DNA of 28,286 nt from an uncultured Clostridia bacterium (GCA_934463175.1 CAKSIW010000030.1:1-28286); one strand, 5' to 3'. Positions 14,973-23,279 are shown, numbered from the stretch's first letter. Numbers and translations are program-made. The notes: a model not told the origin generated them from the sequence alone.

Positions 14973-16061
14973 TTATAATCTCAAAATATCAAGCAAATCT
15001 ATATAATAAAACTTTCGGTTTCGAGATTTTTGATCTGAATAAATTACCTGACTTTCTAAGAGCTGTGTTAAATAACGATTTACACTGGTTATTGGAATTT
15101 TAGTTATTTCTGCAATTTGCTTTGCCGTTGTAATAGGGTACTGATATAACACGTTGATTATATCTACCATATTTGAAGACCGTGCCATATCACAAGCTGT
15201 TTTTAAATGCTTTTCATATAAATTATTTATATCTGTTATTATTCTAATATATTTATCGCATTGTTTGATCACAGTTGCAAGAAAAAACTTAATCCATTCG
15301 TTCCAGTCATTTTTTTCACGAATGTTATTTAACAAAGTATAATATTTAGGCTTATCTCTTTCTAATGCTTCACTAATAAAAAAACACGGCAATTCTATTT
15401 GTTTTTGTGCAAACAGATACATTGGTATCAGCATTCTGCCTACACGTCCGTTGCCATCCATAAACGGATGAATTGTTTCAAACTGTGCGTGAATAATTGC
15501 AGTCCTGATCAATGGTCTGAAATTATCTTCCGGAGTGTTGATATAATCTATTAAGTTATTCATTAAATCAGGAACAGTATCGGGCGCAGGCGGAACAAAT
15601 GTTATTGCGTGTGTATTATCATTTCTTCCGATGTAATTTTGTTCTTTGCGGTATTCTCCGACAAGAGTCGGCTTTCTCACGTTTCCTCTCATCAAGGTAT
15701 TGTGCAAGTCATAAAAAAACTCGTTTGTAAAATCTCGCTTCCTTAAACTGTCATAACCCTGTTGTGTAGCGATATAGTAGTTCATAACTTCATTTATATT
15801 TTTATCCGCTGTGCTTGGTTCTACCTGATTAATCAAAACGCCGTCTAAAGTCGCTTGCGTTCCTTCTAATTTAGAGGAGGCAAGAGCTTCTTTTTGTTGA
15901 AGAGTAGGCAAAAACCACGAACTGTCAATTTTACTGTCGTTAATTTTTGCTTTATAGACTTCAAGCTTTGTTGTGGCATCAACCAGTTCGTCTAAGAAAT
16001 ATATCTGATCAATCACATTGCTGTCAAGCGGTAACAGCGGCGCAATATATGTGTTGTTCAT
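14973..16061 (-). CDS. Fic family protein with N-terminal inhibitory motif and C-terminal winged helix
   Basis: A 362-residue Fic protein, a family that usually transfers AMP from ATP to protein hydroxyls. The active-site loop is canonical: H198-P-F-M-D-G-N-G-R206-V-G-R209. An inhibitory motif S62-S-K-L-E66-G67 upstream of the Fic core fits class II Fic proteins, whose N-terminal helix blocks ATP. The C-terminus (T-A-K-Q-I-A-E-I-T-K, then S-V-N-R-Y-L-T-Q-L-L) is a winged helix that could bind DNA. The start at ATG 16061 is fixed by AAGGAAGG and by the promoter: the longer frame from 16115 starts upstream of the -10 box. It is monocistronic. The target is unknown; self-contained autoinhibition means no separate antitoxin is needed. 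Confidence 0.9.
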   Translation of the reverse strand: MNNTYIAPLLPLDSNVIDQIYFLDELVDATTKLEVYKAKINDSKIDSSWFLPTLQQKEALASSKLEGTQATLDGVLINQVEPSTADKNINEVMNYYIATQQGYDSLRKRDFTNEFFYDLHNTLMRGNVRKPTLVGEYRKEQNYIGRNDNTHAITFVPPAPDTVPDLMNNLIDYINTPEDNFRPLIRTAIIHAQFETIHPFMDGNGRVGRMLIPMYLFAQKQIELPCFFISEALERDKPKYYTLLNNIREKNDWNEWIKFFLATVIKQCDKYIRIITDINNLYEKHLKTACDMARSSNMVDIINVLYQYPITTAKQIAEITKIPITSVNRYLTQLLESQVIYSDQKSRNRKFYYIDLLDILRL

Positions 16062-16086
16062 TGCCAAAACCTTCCTTTCAAGACCT

Positions 16087-16115
16087 ATTATAGCACAGAT
16101 AAAACCAAAAGTCAA
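16087..16115 (-). promoter_or_regulatory. Promoter of the Fic gene
   Basis: Read on the - strand: -35 TTGACT (16115-16110), 17-bp spacer, extended TGC, -10 TATAAT (16092-16087). The leader is about 20 bases. Confidence 0.85.
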
Positions 16116-16130
16116 TAGTTTTGGTTTTAT
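16099..16130. promoter_or_regulatory. 12-bp inverted repeat spanning the Fic gene -35 box (candidate operator)
   Basis: ATAAAACCAAAA (16099-16110) and TTTTGGTTTTAT (16119-16130) are perfect reverse complements, 8 bases apart; the gap holds most of the -35 box. A repressor bound here would block the promoter. The Fic protein's own winged helix is a natural candidate. Inference. Confidence 0.6.
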
Positions 16131-16183
16131 AAATTAATTTTTGTCAAAATAGGCTCAAATATTGCTAAATTTGAATTTATATA

Positions 16184-16298
16184 TTAAAAAACAGCAATAA
16201 TCAGCCTGATTAAAACCATGAGTGATAATATCAAATAAAAATCCGGAGCGGTGAGAACCGCTCCGGCGGGTGTAACTGTACCTTCAGAAGCACTCCTT
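16184..16298. repeat. Direct repeat, right copy (adh 3' end plus terminator)
   Basis: The partner of 13101-13200. This copy is continuous with the intact alcohol dehydrogenase gene, so it is the original context. It also has the AATCAG-C-CTGATT palindrome (16199-16211). Confidence 0.85.
16243..16266 (-). terminator. Terminator of the alcohol dehydrogenase gene
   Basis: CCGGAGCGG (16243-16251) pairs with CCGCTCCGG (16258-16266). On the - strand the stem is followed by ATTTTTATTTG, 18 bases after the stop codon. The + strand loop is TGAGAA, the reverse complement of the left copy's TTCTCA. Confidence 0.85.
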
Positions 16299-17447
16299 GA
16301 GAACCGTCAGAATGTCATCTGCTTTCATCTCGCGGTAGCCGCCGCCGACAACGGTTGACTGCGCGATGAGAGGAAGCCTTTCCTCCGTTGCGCCAAGCTC
16401 GCGGAGAGTCTGCGGCAGACCGAGGATTCTGATGAAGCCGCCGAGAGCCTCAATCCCTTCAAGTGCCGCCGTGTCTGCGTCCTTGCCTTTTGTGTCAATT
16501 CCCCAGACGTTCTGCGCAAAACGGACAAATTTTTCCGTGCCCGATTTAAAAATATATTTATAATACGGAACAGAAACTGCGGCAAGCCCTGCGCCGTGCG
16601 CACAGTCGGTATATGCGCCGATCTGGTGCTCAATCATATGAACCTCCCAGTCCTGCTGCTTTGAAAGACCCGTGATTGTGTTAAGCCCGATTGTCGCGCA
16701 CCACATGATGTTGCTCCGCGCCTCATAGTCAAGCGGATTCTTCATTGCCGCCTTTGCGCTGTGTATGAGCGAACGCATAACGCCCTCAAGAATATAGTCG
16801 GTTGTGTTGTCGTCATCACCCGAGAAATATTGCTCCATCAGGTGGGACATTGTGTCAAAAATTCCGCTTGCCATCTGATATTCCGGAACGGTGAAGGTAT
16901 ATTCGGGGTTCAGAATCGAAAATTTCGGATATATCTCCGCAGGAAAAACCCTGCCGCATTTGAGCATTTTGTCCTCATTTGTGATGACAGAACCGCCGTT
17001 CATCTCTGAGCCTGTCCCTGCCATTGTCAGAATCGCGCCGACAGGAACGGTTTTGTTGTCAACATCTTCAAAATTAATCCAGTATTTTTCCCACGGGTCG
17101 CCGCTGCAATATGCCGAAACCGAAATTCCCTTTGCACAGTCAATGACAGAACCGCCGCCGACTGCCAGAATCAGGTCAATGCTGTTTTCGCGGACAAGAC
17201 GCGCCCCCTCCAGAAGCTGTGAATATGAAGGGTTTGACTTGATTCCCGAAAGCTCGGTGACATTTTTTCCTGCGCTTTTCAGGATATCCGTAACCTTGTC
17301 ATAAAGACCGCTTTTTTTGACCGAACCCTTGCCATACATCAGAAGAACATTGCTGCCAAAGCCTGCAAGCTCGCCCGCAAGCTTCCCGAGAGCGTCCTTC
17401 CCGAAATGGATTCTTGTCGGGTTGTAGTAGGTGAAATCAAATTTCAT
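16284..17447 (-). CDS. Iron-containing alcohol dehydrogenase (BDH/YqhD-like)
   Basis: A 387-residue group III alcohol dehydrogenase that interconverts aldehydes or butanal-type substrates and alcohols with NAD(P)H. The N-terminal Rossmann part has the G97-G-G-S100 motif. The metal site is complete: D198, H202, H270 and H284, with the same spacing as YqhD. Length and the start MKFDFTYYNPT are typical of butanol dehydrogenases in Clostridia. ATG 17447 is chosen because GGAGG (17460-17456) is eight bases upstream; the in-frame TTG at 17453 is too close to it. It is monocistronic with its own promoter and terminator. Its last five codons are duplicated at 13.2 kb. Cofactor and substrate cannot be fixed by sequence. 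Confidence 0.93.
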   Translation of the reverse strand: MKFDFTYYNPTRIHFGKDALGKLAGELAGFGSNVLLMYGKGSVKKSGLYDKVTDILKSAGKNVTELSGIKSNPSYSQLLEGARLVRENSIDLILAVGGGSVIDCAKGISVSAYCSGDPWEKYWINFEDVDNKTVPVGAILTMAGTGSEMNGGSVITNEDKMLKCGRVFPAEIYPKFSILNPEYTFTVPEYQMASGIFDTMSHLMEQYFSGDDDNTTDYILEGVMRSLIHSAKAAMKNPLDYEARSNIMWCATIGLNTITGLSKQQDWEVHMIEHQIGAYTDCAHGAGLAAVSVPYYKYIFKSGTEKFVRFAQNVWGIDTKGKDADTAALEGIEALGGFIRILGLPQTLRELGATEERLPLIAQSTVVGGGYREMKADDILTVLKECF

Positions 17448-17514
17448 TTTCAAGACCTCCGTTTTCTCTTAGTATTTCTTGCTGCACCGGAATATATTTA
17501 TATATCCCGATATT

Positions 17515-17543
17515 ATTTTACCTCTTTGCCCGAATATAATCAA
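17515..17543 (-). promoter_or_regulatory. Promoter of the alcohol dehydrogenase gene
   Basis: On the - strand: -35 TTGATT (17543-17538), 17-bp spacer, -10 TAAAAT (17520-17515). The leader is about 60 bases. It is divergent from the uppP promoter. Confidence 0.7.
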
Positions 17544-17583
17544 GAGGGCGATGAGCCTTTTTACGGTTTTTTTCAAAAAGCTA

Positions 17584-17612
17584 TTGTAACCGCAAAAAAA
17601 TTATGGTAAAAT
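17584..17612 (+). promoter_or_regulatory. Promoter of uppP-ftsK
   Basis: -35 TTGTAA (17584-17589), 17-bp spacer, extended TGG, -10 TAAAAT (17607-17612). Confidence 0.7.
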
Positions 17613-17649
17613 AAAGGGTAGGTTAAAAAACATGTCAGGAGGAAAACAA

Positions 17650-18480
17650 ATGTTTAACACTGTGTTTTTTTTGGAAATGCTGAAAACGCTCGTTCTCGGC
17701 GTGGTTGAGGGAATCACCGAATGGCTGCCGATCAGCTCGACGGGACATATGATACTGGTGAATGAGCTGATTGGAAACACAGACGGCTTCACCGCCTCGG
17801 ATCTTTATCTTTATGTGATTCAGCTCGGCGCAATTCTCGCGGTTGTCACGCTGTATTTTCACAAGCTGAACCCGTTCTCTCCGTCAAAGACAAAGGCGGA
17901 AAAAACTGAGACGTGGCAGATGTGGTTCAAGGTTGTTGCGGCATGTGTTCCTGCGGCGGTTGTCGGGCTCGCGCTCGACAGCGTGATGGCAAAGTTTGAA
18001 AACTGGGAGGTTGTCTCGGCGACCCTCATCATATACGGCGCAGCATTCATTCTTCTTGAAAAGAGAAAACACAAAATCACAGTGGACAGCATGGAAAAAA
18101 TGACATATAAAACCGCGCTTTGTATCGGTGCATTTCAGGTGCTTTCAATCATACCCGGAACATCGCGGTCGGGGTCAACGATTCTCGGCGCAATGCTTGT
18201 CGGCTGTTCGAGAGGCGTTGCGGCTGAATTTTCATTCTTTCTCGCAATTCCCGTCATGTTCGGCGTCAGCCTGCTGAAGGTGCTGAAATACGGTCTTGCA
18301 ATGAGTGCGGAAAATGCGGTTGTGCTGATTTCGGGAATGGTTGTCGCATACATAGTCTCAATGCTTTCCATCAAATTCCTGATTAACTATGTCAGAAAGC
18401 ACGATTTCAAGTCCTTCGGATATTACCGCATTATTCTCGGATTAATCGTTATTTTATACTTCACACTGACAGGATTTTAA
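17650..18480 (+). CDS. uppP: Undecaprenyl-diphosphatase UppP (BacA)
   Basis: A 276-residue integral membrane enzyme that dephosphorylates undecaprenyl diphosphate, recycling the lipid carrier for peptidoglycan synthesis; it gives bacitracin resistance when abundant. Both signature motifs are present: E20-G-I-T-E24-W-L-P-I-S-S-T-G-H33, and P169-G-T-S-R173-S-G, the catalytic arginine region. Several hydrophobic helices cover the rest. The start is ATG 17650 with AGGAGG at 17637-17642; the upstream in-frame ATG at 17632 would place that site inside the gene. It is probably co-transcribed with the following ftsK. Confidence 0.95.
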   Translation: MFNTVFFLEMLKTLVLGVVEGITEWLPISSTGHMILVNELIGNTDGFTASDLYLYVIQLGAILAVVTLYFHKLNPFSPSKTKAEKTETWQMWFKVVAACVPAAVVGLALDSVMAKFENWEVVSATLIIYGAAFILLEKRKHKITVDSMEKMTYKTALCIGAFQVLSIIPGTSRSGSTILGAMLVGCSRGVAAEFSFFLAIPVMFGVSLLKVLKYGLAMSAENAVVLISGMVVAYIVSMLSIKFLINYVRKHDFKSFGYYRIILGLIVILYFTLTGF

Positions 18481-18487
18481 GAAAATA

Positions 18488-18508
18488 CTGCCGCGGATCG
18501 GGCGGCAG
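18488..18508 (+). repeat. GC-rich hairpin between uppP and ftsK
   Basis: CTGCCGC (18488-18494) pairs with GCGGCAG (18502-18508), loop of 7. There is no T-run, so it is more likely a processing or stabilising stem than a terminator. Confidence 0.5.
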
Positions 18509-18527
18509 ATGAAAAACAGAGGTTGTT

Positions 18528-21308
18528 ATGGCTGAAACTAAGAAAAAAACCGCGTCACGGAGCACGCGTTCCAAAAGCTCCGCCGCGGCAAAGAAAACAG
18601 GAACAAAAACAAGAGCCGCCGCAGGTTCAAGGGCGGCTGCTCCGAAAAAGACGAAAAAGCTGAGTGCGGAAATCAAGGGTATCATTCTGATTGCTCTCGG
18701 TCTTTTTGTCGCGCTTTCGTTTTTCACACAGGCAACGGGCGTGGTCGGACACTTTTTCCGCGATTTGCTGATGGGCTTGTTCGGCGGTGCGGCGTCAATA
18801 TTCTTTGTATTCATAATCTGGACGGGAATAAACATGTTCATCGAGAAAAAAACGGACAGCGCGGCATATAAAATCTGGGCACTGTTCGCACTGATGGTGG
18901 TCACGTCCGTCATATGGTCGCTCTGGTTCGGCGACACGCAATGGAAATATCCCGACCTGCCGAGTGCGGTCAAATCCATGTATACATACGGTGCGGACGG
19001 ATGCAGCGGCGGAATAATCGGCGTCATGCTCTGCATCGGGCTGGCAAAGCTTCTCGGAACTGTCGGAACAACGCTGGTCTCAATTGCGGCTGCACTGATT
19101 CTGCTGATTGTGCTGACCGAGGTTTCGTTTGAAAAGCTGTTTAAAACAATTTCCTTATATATAAAGGAAAACAAAGAAAAAATGTCGGAGAATCTGAACG
19201 GAGACATTGACATGGACGTTGAGGGCGAGGCAGAGGAGCGGCACGTGCGGAAAGACGCAAAGAGCCGCGCAAAAAAGCTTCCGCCGCCCGAAGATGTCAC
19301 GGGTCAGCCCGATACAATGTCAAACAATCCGTATTTTGACATATATTTCAAAAGCGGCGAACTTGAGGATTTGACCGGAACGGAAAGTCACGTAAGAACG
19401 GACGCCGAAGAGGAGCATAAGCCGCCGAGATTCGTGTTTGATGAAGATGTTCCCGAGGACGTGCAGGACGACACGCGCGAAATCATTGAGGCAGTCAATG
19501 CGGGGCGCGATGCGGCTGAGGCGGCGGCTGAAGCTGCTGCAAGCAGCGGTGAGCCGAGATTTTCAATTGCAGACGTGCATACGGGAACGCTGACCGAGCT
19601 GCCCGATGAAAACGGTAACTTCAGGGAAAACGGGGACGATGATGATTTTGAGCCGCCGAGCCTGACGCAGATGCAGGAGAAGGTTGACCCGATGACGCAG
19701 GCGGCGATTGATGCGGGAGTTCCGCTTGACGGCGCGGTTGCGGCAGGAAAACGCATAAAGCGCGGAGAAGCCGAACAGGCGGCAAACACAATCGGAATCA
19801 TGGCAAAGGAGAACATGGAGGCAACACGCGTGATAAACTATAAGCTGCCGTCGGTGTCGCTCCTTGCAAAGCCCAAGCCGAAAACAAAGAGCCGCGCCGA
19901 GGTCAAGCAGGAGCTTGAGGACAAGGCGAACAAGCTTCTGGAAACCCTGGCAAGCTTCAAGGTTGACGCAAGAATAATAAACATAACACAGGGACCGACC
20001 GTAACACGGTTTGAGCTTCAGCCGGGTTTCGGAATCAAGGTATCAAAAATAACAAATCTGGCAGACGACATTGCGCTGAGCCTTGCCGCGCCCGGTGTGC
20101 GTATTGAAGCACCAATCCCGGGTAAATCGGCAATCGGAATCGAGATTCCGAACGAAACGCCGAACCCCGTGCCGATACGCGAGGTCATCGACACCGACAA
20201 GTTCCGCGATTTCAAATCAAAGACGGCGTTTGCGCTGGGCAAGGACATCGGCGGAAACTGCGTCATTGCCGACATTGCACAGTTTCCGCATATCCTGATT
20301 GCAGGTGCGACAGGTTCGGGTAAGAGTGTGTGCATAAACTCGCTCATAACAAGTATTTTATATAAGGCAAAGCCGAATGAGGTCAAAATGATTATGGTTG
20401 ACCCGAAAATGGTTGAGCTTGGGGTGTATAACGGGATTCCGCATTTGCTGATTCCTGTCGTGACAGACCCGAAGCATGCCGCAGGCGCGCTCAACTGGGC
20501 GGTTGCGGAGATGAAAAACCGCTATCAGCTTCTCAAGGATAACAAGGTCAGAAACATTCAGGGATATAACAACCTCATGGAGGAGCAGGGAACGCCCGAG
20601 GGCAAGCTGCCCGAGATTGTCATCATCATAGACGAGCTTGCCGACCTTATGATGGCGGCAAAAAATGAGGTTGAGGACGCGATAAACAGCCTTGCGGCTC
20701 TTGCGCGTGCTGCCGGAATGTATCTTGTCATTGCAACGCAGAGACCGTCGGTTGATGTTGTCACGGGCGTCATCAAGGCAAACGTGCCGTCCAGAATTTC
20801 GTTTGCGGTTTCCTCTCAGGTGGACAGCCGCACAATTCTTGACGCAATGGGCGCGGAAAAGCTTCTCGGAAAGGGCGACATGCTCTATGCTCCGCGCGGC
20901 GCAATCAAGCCGATCAGAATACAGGGAAATTTCCTGTCTGACGCGGAGATTGAGAATATAATCGATTTCATCAAAGGACAGTATGAGGCGGAATATGACG
21001 AGTCCATTCTCGAACACATTGAGCGCGAGCAGGAAAGAGAAACCGATGAGGACGAGGACGATTCGCATATGCGCGGCGGCGAGCGCGATGAGCTGTTCGG
21101 CAAGGCGGCGGAGCTGGTTCTGGATTCGGGGCAGGCGTCGGTCGCAATGCTTCAGCGCAGATTTAAAATCGGCTATCAGCGTGCGGCAAGGATAATTGAC
21201 CAGATGGAGGAATACCGCGTCATCGGTCCGTATGAGGGCACAAAGCCGAGACAGGTTCTGATTACGCGTGCCGAGCTGAACGAAATGCTGATGAATAATC
21301 CCGATTGA
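18528..21308 (+). CDS. ftsK: DNA translocase FtsK/SpoIIIE
   Basis: A 926-residue septal DNA pump. A basic, Ala/Lys-rich tail (residues 1-45) precedes about four transmembrane helices (roughly 48-210). An acidic linker with low-complexity Ala/Glu runs to about 430. The RecA-like motor has Walker A G593-A-T-G-S-G-K599-S and Walker B D702-E-L-A-D706. The C-terminal gamma winged helix (about 860-926: A-S-V-A-M-L-Q-R-R-F, then R-A-A-R-I-I-D-Q-M-E) reads DNA polarity sequences. It moves chromosomes through the division or sporulation septum; the FtsK and SpoIIIE roles cannot be separated from sequence. The start has an AGAGG site and lies 47 bases after uppP. Motifs are complete. Confidence 0.95.
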   Translation: MAETKKKTASRSTRSKSSAAAKKTGTKTRAAAGSRAAAPKKTKKLSAEIKGIILIALGLFVALSFFTQATGVVGHFFRDLLMGLFGGAASIFFVFIIWTGINMFIEKKTDSAAYKIWALFALMVVTSVIWSLWFGDTQWKYPDLPSAVKSMYTYGADGCSGGIIGVMLCIGLAKLLGTVGTTLVSIAAALILLIVLTEVSFEKLFKTISLYIKENKEKMSENLNGDIDMDVEGEAEERHVRKDAKSRAKKLPPPEDVTGQPDTMSNNPYFDIYFKSGELEDLTGTESHVRTDAEEEHKPPRFVFDEDVPEDVQDDTREIIEAVNAGRDAAEAAAEAAASSGEPRFSIADVHTGTLTELPDENGNFRENGDDDDFEPPSLTQMQEKVDPMTQAAIDAGVPLDGAVAAGKRIKRGEAEQAANTIGIMAKENMEATRVINYKLPSVSLLAKPKPKTKSRAEVKQELEDKANKLLETLASFKVDARIINITQGPTVTRFELQPGFGIKVSKITNLADDIALSLAAPGVRIEAPIPGKSAIGIEIPNETPNPVPIREVIDTDKFRDFKSKTAFALGKDIGGNCVIADIAQFPHILIAGATGSGKSVCINSLITSILYKAKPNEVKMIMVDPKMVELGVYNGIPHLLIPVVTDPKHAAGALNWAVAEMKNRYQLLKDNKVRNIQGYNNLMEEQGTPEGKLPEIVIIIDELADLMMAAKNEVEDAINSLAALARAAGMYLVIATQRPSVDVVTGVIKANVPSRISFAVSSQVDSRTILDAMGAEKLLGKGDMLYAPRGAIKPIRIQGNFLSDAEIENIIDFIKGQYEAEYDESILEHIEREQERETDEDEDDSHMRGGERDELFGKAAELVLDSGQASVAMLQRRFKIGYQRAARIIDQMEEYRVIGPYEGTKPRQVLITRAELNEMLMNNPD

Positions 21309-21471
21309 TTCTGTTAACAATCTTCTGAGGAGGGGCTTCGGAATTTGCGGATTTTGACCTGAAAATCGCTGAAAACATCTGATTTTATGCCGTTTTCATG
21401 TGTATTTAATGCAAAAGGCGGCGTGCTTTTTTGTGCAAAGTCACGAAATTACAGAAAAAATGAGAAAACTA

Positions 21472-21500
21472 TGGAAATTTATAAGATAATGTAGTAAAAT
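21472..21500 (+). promoter_or_regulatory. Possible promoter of the HU gene
   Basis: -35 TGGAAA (21472-21477), 17-bp spacer, -10 TAAAAT (21495-21500). The -35 box is weak. The 21309-21471 stretch after ftsK has no gene; it shows only a weak AAAAG/CTTTT hairpin near 21413-21435. Confidence 0.45.
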
Positions 21501-21556
21501 AGGTATATCATTTAAAAATAAACTTAAAATATTTTTTAAGAAAAGGAGTTTTAAAA

Positions 21557-21832
21557 ATGAATAAACAGGAATTGATTTCAGCAATCGCTGAAAAAGCAAA
21601 TCTTTCAAAGAAGGATGCAGAGGCTGCTCTGAACGCTTTCGTTGGCACAGTTGAGGCTGCTCTCGTAAAGGGCGACAAGGTTCAGCTCGTTGGCTTCGGC
21701 GGCTTCGAGGTTAGAGAGAGAGCTGCAAGAACAGGCAGAAATCCCCAGACAGGTGCTGAGATGAAGATCGCTGCTGCAAAGGTTCCCGCTTTCAAAGCAG
21801 GCAAGGCTCTGAAGGATCTCATCAACAAATAA
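21557..21832 (+). CDS. hup: DNA-binding protein HU
   Basis: A 91-residue histone-like protein: a helical dimerisation N-terminus (MNKQELISAIAEKANLSKKD) and the DNA-embracing beta arm (VQLVGFGGFEVRERAARTGRNP, with Pro at the arm tip), ending K-A-G-K-A-L-K-D-L-I-N-K. It compacts and bends DNA in the nucleoid. The length is the family norm. AAGGAG at 21543-21548 supports the start. It is monocistronic, closed by the terminator at 21856. Codon use is biased as in highly expressed genes. Confidence 0.96.
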   Translation: MNKQELISAIAEKANLSKKDAEAALNAFVGTVEAALVKGDKVQLVGFGGFEVRERAARTGRNPQTGAEMKIAAAKVPAFKAGKALKDLINK

Positions 21833-21855
21833 TTAAGAGACATCATCTCAAGTAT

Positions 21856-21886
21856 AAAAAGAACGCTGGGCTTCAGCGTTCTTTTT
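21856..21886 (+). terminator. Terminator of the HU gene
   Basis: AAAAAGAACGCTG (21856-21868) and CAGCGTTCTTTTT (21874-21886) form a perfect 13-bp stem with a 5-base loop. From here to 22082 there is no gene and no convincing promoter. Confidence 0.9.
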
Positions 21887-22088
21887 GTTTTCGACTGACG
21901 CCTTGCAGGGACAAGCGTTCAAAAAGATGATGGTTTTTAATTACGGGACATATCGGGCTTGATTCCCGTGTTCCTCCGCGGACGGTCAGGCGGCTGCCCG
22001 AGCGTCATCTGCGCGGTCGGTCTGCTGCTTTGCAAGACAGTTTTATCCGCACAAAATCAACTTATGAAATAAGAAAGGAATTATGACA

Positions 22089-22343
22089 ATGAAAAGCTTT
22101 TCATATAAAACAAAAGGAACATGTTCAAAAGAAATAACATTTGACCTGGACGGCAGCAAGGTCAGAAACGTTAAATTTGTTTTCGGCTGTCAGGGCAACA
22201 CAAAGGGAATCTCAAGTCTTGTTGACGGAATGGACGTTGACGAGGCAATCCGGAGACTGAAGGGCATTGACTGCAACGGCAGAGGAACGTCATGTCCCGA
22301 CCAGCTTGCACATGCACTTGAAGAGGCAAAGGCTCAGAATTAG
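22089..22343 (+). CDS. TSCPD domain protein (TIGR03905 type)
   Basis: An 84-residue protein of a small family common in Clostridia, function unknown. The body reads YKTKGTCSKEITFDLDG, V-R-N-V-K-F-V-F-G-C-Q-G-N, and C-N-G-R-G-T-S-C-P-D-Q-L. The T-S-C-P-D motif and conserved cysteines also occur at the end of class II ribonucleotide reductases, suggesting metal binding or redox chemistry. The ATG at 22089 is preferred because AAAGGA (22074-22079) is nine bases upstream; ATG 22083 is only three away. It stands alone, with no clear promoter or terminator. Confidence 0.85.
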   Translation: MKSFSYKTKGTCSKEITFDLDGSKVRNVKFVFGCQGNTKGISSLVDGMDVDEAIRRLKGIDCNGRGTSCPDQLAHALEEAKAQN

Positions 22344-22429
22344 GGTCAATTTGAACTTTTTCACATATAATTTTGCGACCGCAACAATAATTTGTGGAAA
22401 ATTTTAAGAAAAAATACCATATATAGTAC

Positions 22430-22458
22430 TTGACAAAACCCAAATAAATTGGTACAAT
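22430..22458 (+). promoter_or_regulatory. Promoter of the str operon
   Basis: -35 TTGACA (22430-22435), 17-bp spacer, extended TGG, -10 TACAAT (22453-22458). The leader to the first gene is about 90 bases. Strong, as expected for ribosomal genes. Confidence 0.85.
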
Positions 22459-22554
22459 ATAATGGTTTTATTGTAGGAAAGTATGCACAATATATTATCA
22501 TTAAATGCTTTGTGAGATATTTTCAAGGCGCATAATGCGCAAAGGTGAGTGTGA

Positions 22555-22800
22555 ATGGACAGAATCAGAAACGAAAAACACGTTGTCGGGCTCAAGCAGT
22601 CAAAAAAGGCTGTTGAGGCAGGCAGAGCAAAGACCGTCTATATAGCACGCGATGCGGACATGCATGTTGTGTTTCCGATTGAGGAGCTTTGCGAAAAACA
22701 GGGTGTGGAGGTCATATACGTCAACAACATGAAGGAGCTTGCAAAAGCTTGTCACGTTGAGGTTTCCACGGCTGTTGCAGCTATTGTTAAAGACGCTTAA
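22555..22800 (+). CDS. ybxF: L7Ae/L30e-family RNA-binding protein (YbxF-like)
   Basis: An 81-residue protein of the L7Ae/L30e/Gadd45 fold that binds kink-turn RNA. Evidence is the family core V-V-G-L-K-Q-S-K-K-A-V-E-A-G-R-A, I-A-R-D-A-D, V-I-Y-V-N-N-M-K-E-L, and the C-terminal G-V-E/H-V-E pattern with V-S-T-A-V-A-A-I. It occupies the place of ybxF (rplGB) ahead of rpsL in Firmicutes. The RNA target is unknown. AAGGTGAG at 22542-22549 supports the start. A GAGCC/GGCTC hairpin (about 22817-22830) follows before rpsL, without a T-run. Confidence 0.88.
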   Translation: MDRIRNEKHVVGLKQSKKAVEAGRAKTVYIARDADMHVVFPIEELCEKQGVEVIYVNNMKELAKACHVEVSTAVAAIVKDA

Positions 22801-22859
22801 TGCGTTTTTATAAAAAGAGCCTTCCGGCTCGCAAAACCAAAAACAGGAGGTGAAAATAA

Positions 22860-23279
22860 TTGCCAACATTCAACCAGTTAGTTAAGAAGGGCAGACAGAC
22901 TGCCGAAAAGAAGTCAACAGCACCTGCTTTGCTGAAGGGATTCAACACAATCAAGAAAAGACCCACAGACCAGGATTCACCGCAGAAAAGAGGCGTTTGT
23001 ACTTCTGTCAGAACTATGACACCCAAAAAGCCTAATTCAGCGCTCAGAAAGGTTGCCAGAGTTCGTCTTACAAACGGTATCGAGGTTTCAGCCTACATTC
23101 CGGGTATCGGTCACAATTTGCAGGAGCATAGCGTTGTTCTGATCCGCGGCGGAAGAGTTAAGGACCTCCCGGGTGTTCGTTATCACATTATCCGTGGTAC
23201 TCTTGACACGCAGGGTGTTCAGAAACGTAACCAGGCAAGGTCGAAATACGGTGCAAAGAGACCGAAGGACGCAAAGTAA
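22860..23279 (+). CDS. rpsL: 30S ribosomal protein S12
   Basis: A 139-residue S12 starting at TTG 22860, placed by AGGAGGTG (22845-22852). S12 sits at the decoding centre. The conserved loops TPKKPNSALRKVARVRLTNG and GHNLQEHSVVLIRGGRVKDL are intact, and the lysines where streptomycin-resistance mutations arise are wild type. The insertion L-L-K-G-F-N-T-I-K-K-R-P-T near residue 25 is the normal Gram-positive form. Confidence 0.97.
   Translation: MPTFNQLVKKGRQTAEKKSTAPALLKGFNTIKKRPTDQDSPQKRGVCTSVRTMTPKKPNSALRKVARVRLTNGIEVSAYIPGIGHNLQEHSVVLIRGGRVKDLPGVRYHIIRGTLDTQGVQKRNQARSKYGAKRPKDAK

Noticed and set aside
14856..14978. 40-codon reading frame inside the putative small RNA
   Set aside because: It has no ribosome-binding site and crosses the intrinsic terminator, so it would not be fully transcribed or translated.
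18461..21320. Long antisense frames (279 and 320 codons) opposite ftsK
   Set aside because: They are shadows of a high-GC-third-position gene: no ribosome-binding sites, no recognisable domains, and the sense strand encodes a clear FtsK.
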